From an uncultured Lachnospiraceae bacterium (lineage in GTDB: Bacteria > Bacillota > Clostridia > Lachnospirales > Lachnospiraceae), in the NCBI GenBank assembly GCA_910585555.1, contig CAJUFU010000079.1, positions 1 through 8,296 on the forward strand: a stretch of 8,296 nt of DNA, given 5' to 3'. Shown here in pieces: positions 5,398 through 8,296 of the stretch. Within the stretch, counting starts at the first letter, position 1; the number at the start of each line of letters is the position of its first letter. Made by a program: the position numbers and the translations under genes. The notes under the pieces were generated by a model. It had not been told where the DNA came from. It did not search any database and saw only the letters and a list, made by a program, of their open reading frames with translations.

Positions 5398-5420
5398 CTG
5401 AATATTTGCCGTTTCAACAT
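5370..5420 (-). CDS. Possible 16-residue leader ORF upstream of the Rpn gene
   Basis: An ATG at 5420 is preceded by AAAAGGTGG with a 6-base spacing, a good SD. It opens a 16-codon frame (MLKRQIFSFQKTLSNV) that ends in TAA at 5372-5370. The stop overlaps the upstream ATG of the Rpn frame as TAATG, a layout typical of translational coupling. It would be transcribed only by read-through from the bceAB-like genes, because the Rpn promoter lies inside it. It may be a real mini-ORF, a leader peptide or chance; no homology is recognised. Confidence 0.25.
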   Translation of the reverse strand: MLKRQIFSFQKTLSNV

Positions 5421-5431
5421 TTTAATCCACC

Positions 5432-5453
5432 TTTTTGTCTATAGGAACAAAAA
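5432..5453 (-). other. Short AT-rich hairpin after the permease gene
   Basis: TTTTTGT (5432-5438) and ACAAAAA (5447-5453) can pair (7 bp, 8-base loop) just downstream of the permease stop codon. On the minus strand no U tract follows the stem, so it is not a standard intrinsic terminator. Transcription from the transporter genes may continue into the Rpn gene. Confidence 0.3.
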
Positions 5454-5460
5454 CAGAGTT

Positions 5461-7467
5461 TCACCTCTTCACAATCCGATAATATGTCCGGGCCGTCATC
5501 AGATAGCTGCTCCCATACAGAAGGGTCACTGCTGCCGCCACCCCCGCGCAACAGCGAATCAAAAGGCCAGTGTCAAAGAACCGCAGCGCCGCCAAGAGCC
5601 CGTTGACCATCACAAGTCCGGCTGCCGTGTGCAGCAGCGCTCCCGCAAGAGGCAGGAAAAACACCAGCAGAATCTGTCTGTGTATAGTCCCTTTAATTTC
5701 CCCGTCACTCATGCCAACCTTCTGCATAATTTCAAAGCTGTTCTGGTCCTCATACCCTTCCGACACCTGCTTAAAGTACATGATAAGCAGGAAGCACATA
5801 AAGAACAGAATACCGAAAACCATACCAATGAAAAGCAGGCCGCCGTTCATGGAACGGTCCTCATCTCTTCCTTCCAGACCGTTTTCAATCCGCAGAAAGT
5901 CCTGCTGTCCCTGACACCACCTAGACCACTCTTCCACAAAGGCGTCTCTGTCCGTCTCTTTGCCATCCAGAAGCAGACACAGGCGCCGCACGCCTCTGTG
6001 TAAAAAATCCTCTAAATCCGTCACGCCGTTCACATCAGCCCAGGCCCCTGCGAACCGCTCCAAAGCCACTTCGTCCTTTACCACCATCACATACTGTGAA
6101 GTAAAGTTAAACATCCTGTTCTTCGCCTGAGGATAAGGATAAATCCGCTCTGGCTCTCCTTTAACAGATGCTTCCACACCCATAAAGTTTACCCTGTCAA
6201 ATGAAAAAGCCGTCCCCGTGGAATACACAAGCACTTCGTCCTCTTCCAGACTCTGGTCTTGTCCTTCCAGGCGGTTATAATCATCCAGGGTAAGCAGCGT
6301 GACCCCATACTGATCGGCAAAATCGAAGCCTGCGGTGGATGTAAATACATTGCTGCCCGGGGCTATGCCGCAGGTAAGGTTCATGACATTATAAACATCC
6401 AGCCGTTCTATACCCTGTCCGTATTTTAACGCAAGTTCCTCCGCTTTCTCTCTGGCCTTTTCCGTCACATTGCTGTGCTCCGAATAGTCTGCCTGGCAAT
6501 CATAGGGATAATCGTAATAGGCAATCTGATCCATCCCGCTCCACAAAGTGACCGTGCAAGTCAATGTAATCAGGAGCATGGTAGAAAAGATACAGATATT
6601 GGAAAGCCCCGCCGCATTCTTTTTCATCCGGTATAACATACCAGAGATTGTCACCTGGTTAGCCGGCCTATAATAGATGCTTTTTCTGTTCTTTAGAAAT
6701 TTTAAGAAGGCCACGCTTCCCGAAGTAAACAGGAAGTAAGTGCCCAGTATCACCAGAAATACTGCCAGGAAAAAGTCGGTGAAAATCATGCTGTCCAGCT
6801 TACTGGTAACTGAAATGTAATAACCGCACGAAAGCAGAATGCCCCCTGTCACAGACCACAACCAGATTCTTTTAACCTCTTTCTCTCCCTTTTTGCTCTC
6901 AGACATGAGTTCCGCAGGTTTCAGTCGATAAAATCCCCACAGGCTTCTGCCGTAAATGCAGAGAAAAACAAACGCAAAATACCGCAGAGTTTCCGCCACC
7001 GCTTCCAAAGAAAAGTAAAAATCCACCTCCACATCAAGCCGCGTCATGCGAAGAAGCAAAAGAAACATCAGCTTATTCAACACAAATCCCAAAATAATCC
7101 CGGCAGATACACTGACCAGATAAAGCCCTGCATTTTCCCAGAAAAGCATGATACCGATATGTTTTCTTTCCAACCCCAAAAGACTGTACAGTCCCAGTTC
7201 CCGTTTACGTCTCTTTTGCAGGAAGCTGCCGGCATAGAATAGAAACAATAACAGGATAATGGAAAGCAGTCCTTTCCCGATGCTCAGCATCATCCAGGCA
7301 TAGGCCGCCTTTGGCAGTCTCTCCATCAGATCGTTGTGCAGGAGGGAGGAAAACAGGTAATAACTGAACACGGAAAAAAAGCAAGCCATCAGGTAAGGTC
7401 TGTAGACCAGTCTATTTCGTTTCACCCCGCGGTAAGCCATCGTGGGCAGTAATTTCATTCTATTCAT
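5461..7467 (-). CDS. bceB: BceB-like ABC transporter permease (FtsX family)
   Basis: Membrane subunit of a Bce-type ABC transporter, which protects Gram-positive cells against cell-wall-targeting peptide antibiotics such as bacitracin or lantibiotics and signals to a BceS-type kinase. Its 668 residues match the family's usual size. Predicted spans are near 25-43, 60-82, 104-135, 160-178, 203-222, 230-250 and 288-310. A large extracellular domain of about 210 residues follows (310-525), then three C-terminal spans near 532-558, 590-620 and 628-655. This ten-span layout with a big loop between spans 7 and 8 is diagnostic of BceB. The cytoplasmic LQKRRKRELGLYSLLGL (83-99) is the FtsX-type coupling region. 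RLKPAELM (181-188) is the conserved motif after the fourth span. The start overlaps the ATPase gene by 8 bases. The substrate cannot be told from sequence, and the gene symbol marks family only. Confidence 0.88.
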   Translation of the reverse strand: MNRMKLLPTMAYRGVKRNRLVYRPYLMACFFSVFSYYLFSSLLHNDLMERLPKAAYAWMMLSIGKGLLSIILLLFLFYAGSFLQKRRKRELGLYSLLGLERKHIGIMLFWENAGLYLVSVSAGIILGFVLNKLMFLLLLRMTRLDVEVDFYFSLEAVAETLRYFAFVFLCIYGRSLWGFYRLKPAELMSESKKGEKEVKRIWLWSVTGGILLSCGYYISVTSKLDSMIFTDFFLAVFLVILGTYFLFTSGSVAFLKFLKNRKSIYYRPANQVTISGMLYRMKKNAAGLSNICIFSTMLLITLTCTVTLWSGMDQIAYYDYPYDCQADYSEHSNVTEKAREKAEELALKYGQGIERLDVYNVMNLTCGIAPGSNVFTSTAGFDFADQYGVTLLTLDDYNRLEGQDQSLEEDEVLVYSTGTAFSFDRVNFMGVEASVKGEPERIYPYPQAKNRMFNFTSQYVMVVKDEVALERFAGAWADVNGVTDLEDFLHRGVRRLCLLLDGKETDRDAFVEEWSRWCQGQQDFLRIENGLEGRDEDRSMNGGLLFIGMVFGILFFMCFLLIMYFKQVSEGYEDQNSFEIMQKVGMSDGEIKGTIHRQILLVFFLPLAGALLHTAAGLVMVNGLLAALRFFDTGLLIRCCAGVAAAVTLLYGSSYLMTARTYYRIVKR

Positions 7468-8242
7468 GATCGTCCCTCCATTCCGGCTCCTGCTGTGCCT
7501 GTATCACCGTCAACGCATCCGATATCATACGGTACATCTCATCCCGACTGCGGTTTCCTCTGTAAATCTGATGAAACACACAGCCATCCTTAATGAAAAG
7601 CACCCGCCCTGCATGTGCCGCCGCCTGTATACTGTGGGTCACCATGAGAATCGTCTGGCCCTCTCCATTGATTTCCCCAAAAAGATGCAGAAGCTTCCCG
7701 GAAGCCTTGGAATCCAGAGCCCCTGTAGGTTCGTCTGCAAGCACGATATCCGGCCTCGTAATCAGGGCCCGGCACACCGCCGCCCGTTGTTTCTGCCCGC
7801 CTGACACTTCGTAGGGATATTTATCCAGAAGCTCCTCAATTGCCAGCTTCTTGGAAAGAGGCGCAATGCGTTCCTCCATTTCCTTGTAAGGCACCCCTGC
7901 CAGCACCAAAGGCAGATAAATATTGTCCCGCAAGGACATGGTGTCCAGCAGGTTAAAATCCTGGAAGACGAATCCCAGGTGATCTCGCCGAAACGCACAT
8001 AAGTCTTTCTGGCTGACTCTGGAAAGTTCCTGGCCGTTTAACAGTACCTGTCCACTGGTGGCCGTATCCAGAGAGGCTAAGATATTTAAGAGGGTGGTCT
8101 TACCGGAACCGGACTCGCCCATGATGGCCACGTACTCTCCCTCTTCCACGGAAAAGTTCACGTCATTTAATGCCTGCACCTTGACGGAGCCAAACCTGGT
8201 GGTGTATATTTTCTTAACATTTTTAACGGTTAATAGTGACAT
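7460..8242 (-). CDS. bceA: BceA-like ABC transporter ATP-binding protein
   Basis: Cytoplasmic ATPase of the Bce-type transporter (MacB/LolD-like class), 260 residues. Walker A is GESGSGKTT (42-50), the Q-loop Gln is at 94 (FVFQDFNLLD), the signature is VSGGQKQR (146-153), Walker B is IVLADE (166-171) followed by PTGALDS, and the switch His is in MVTHS (His203). All catalytic residues are present, so it should be active. The start ATG at 8242 has AGGAGG just upstream at normal spacing. It overlaps the permease gene by 8 bases, so the two are translationally coupled. In this family the pair is usually controlled by an adjacent BceRS two-component system. None is in the window, and only 54 bases upstream are visible, with no clear promoter or response-regulator site. 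Gene symbol indicates family only. Confidence 0.93.
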   Translation of the reverse strand: MSLLTVKNVKKIYTTRFGSVKVQALNDVNFSVEEGEYVAIMGESGSGKTTLLNILASLDTATSGQVLLNGQELSRVSQKDLCAFRRDHLGFVFQDFNLLDTMSLRDNIYLPLVLAGVPYKEMEERIAPLSKKLAIEELLDKYPYEVSGGQKQRAAVCRALITRPDIVLADEPTGALDSKASGKLLHLFGEINGEGQTILMVTHSIQAAAHAGRVLFIKDGCVFHQIYRGNRSRDEMYRMISDALTVIQAQQEPEWRDDHE

Positions 8243-8296
8243 AGTGTCCTCCTGTTTGTAGTATTTATCCGCTTTGTTGATAGATATACAGTCATC

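Noticed and set aside
5320..6003. Plus-strand ORF of 227 codons opposite the permease
   Set aside because: Low-complexity His/Gln/Arg-rich translation with no SD, fully overlapped by a well-supported membrane protein gene.

Overview
The window looks like the chromosome of a spore-forming Firmicute, most likely a Lachnospiraceae-type clostridium. The reasons are strong Shine-Dalgarno (SD) sequences before nearly every gene, two collagen-like proteins of the spore-surface (BclA) style, a Bce-type peptide-antibiotic ABC transporter, and a PD-(D/E)XK 'Rpn' protein of a kind very common in gut Lachnospiraceae. The family assignment is inference. I saw no rRNA, tRNA, CRISPR array, insertion-sequence ends or phage genes.

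Left block, minus strand (2673 down to 1). Three genes run leftwards: a short collagen-like protein with a C-terminal globular domain (2673-1903), a family-2 glycosyltransferase with a TPR-like C-terminal half (1880-789), and a long collagen-like protein that runs off the left edge (702-1). The first two are 22 bases apart. The third follows an 86-base gap that holds a sigma-K-like promoter and a hairpin. The likely theme is a glycosylated collagen-like filament layer on the spore surface, with the glycosyltransferase acting on threonines of one or both collagen-like proteins.

Middle block, plus strand (2893 to 4470). An AraC-family regulator with a GyrI-like effector-binding domain is transcribed divergently from the collagen block. 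It is followed by a two-gene unit: a small four-helix membrane protein of DUF3796 type and a 67-residue XRE regulator. This unit has its own good promoter (TTGACA-N17-TATATT), and one arm of a perfect 16-bp inverted repeat covers the -10 box, so autoregulation by the XRE protein is likely.

Right block, minus strand (8242 down to 4522). A BceA-like ATPase and a BceB-like permease overlap by 8 bases and form a peptide-antibiotic detoxification or sensing transporter. The partner BceRS-type two-component system is not in the window and may lie beyond the right edge. Downstream, an Rpn/PDDEXK_2 protein has its own predicted promoter, which suggests translation starts at a TTG codon rather than at the first ATG.

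The points most worth following are the collagen/glycosyltransferase/collagen locus with cysteines inside the triple helix, and the inverted-repeat operator of the membrane protein-XRE pair.
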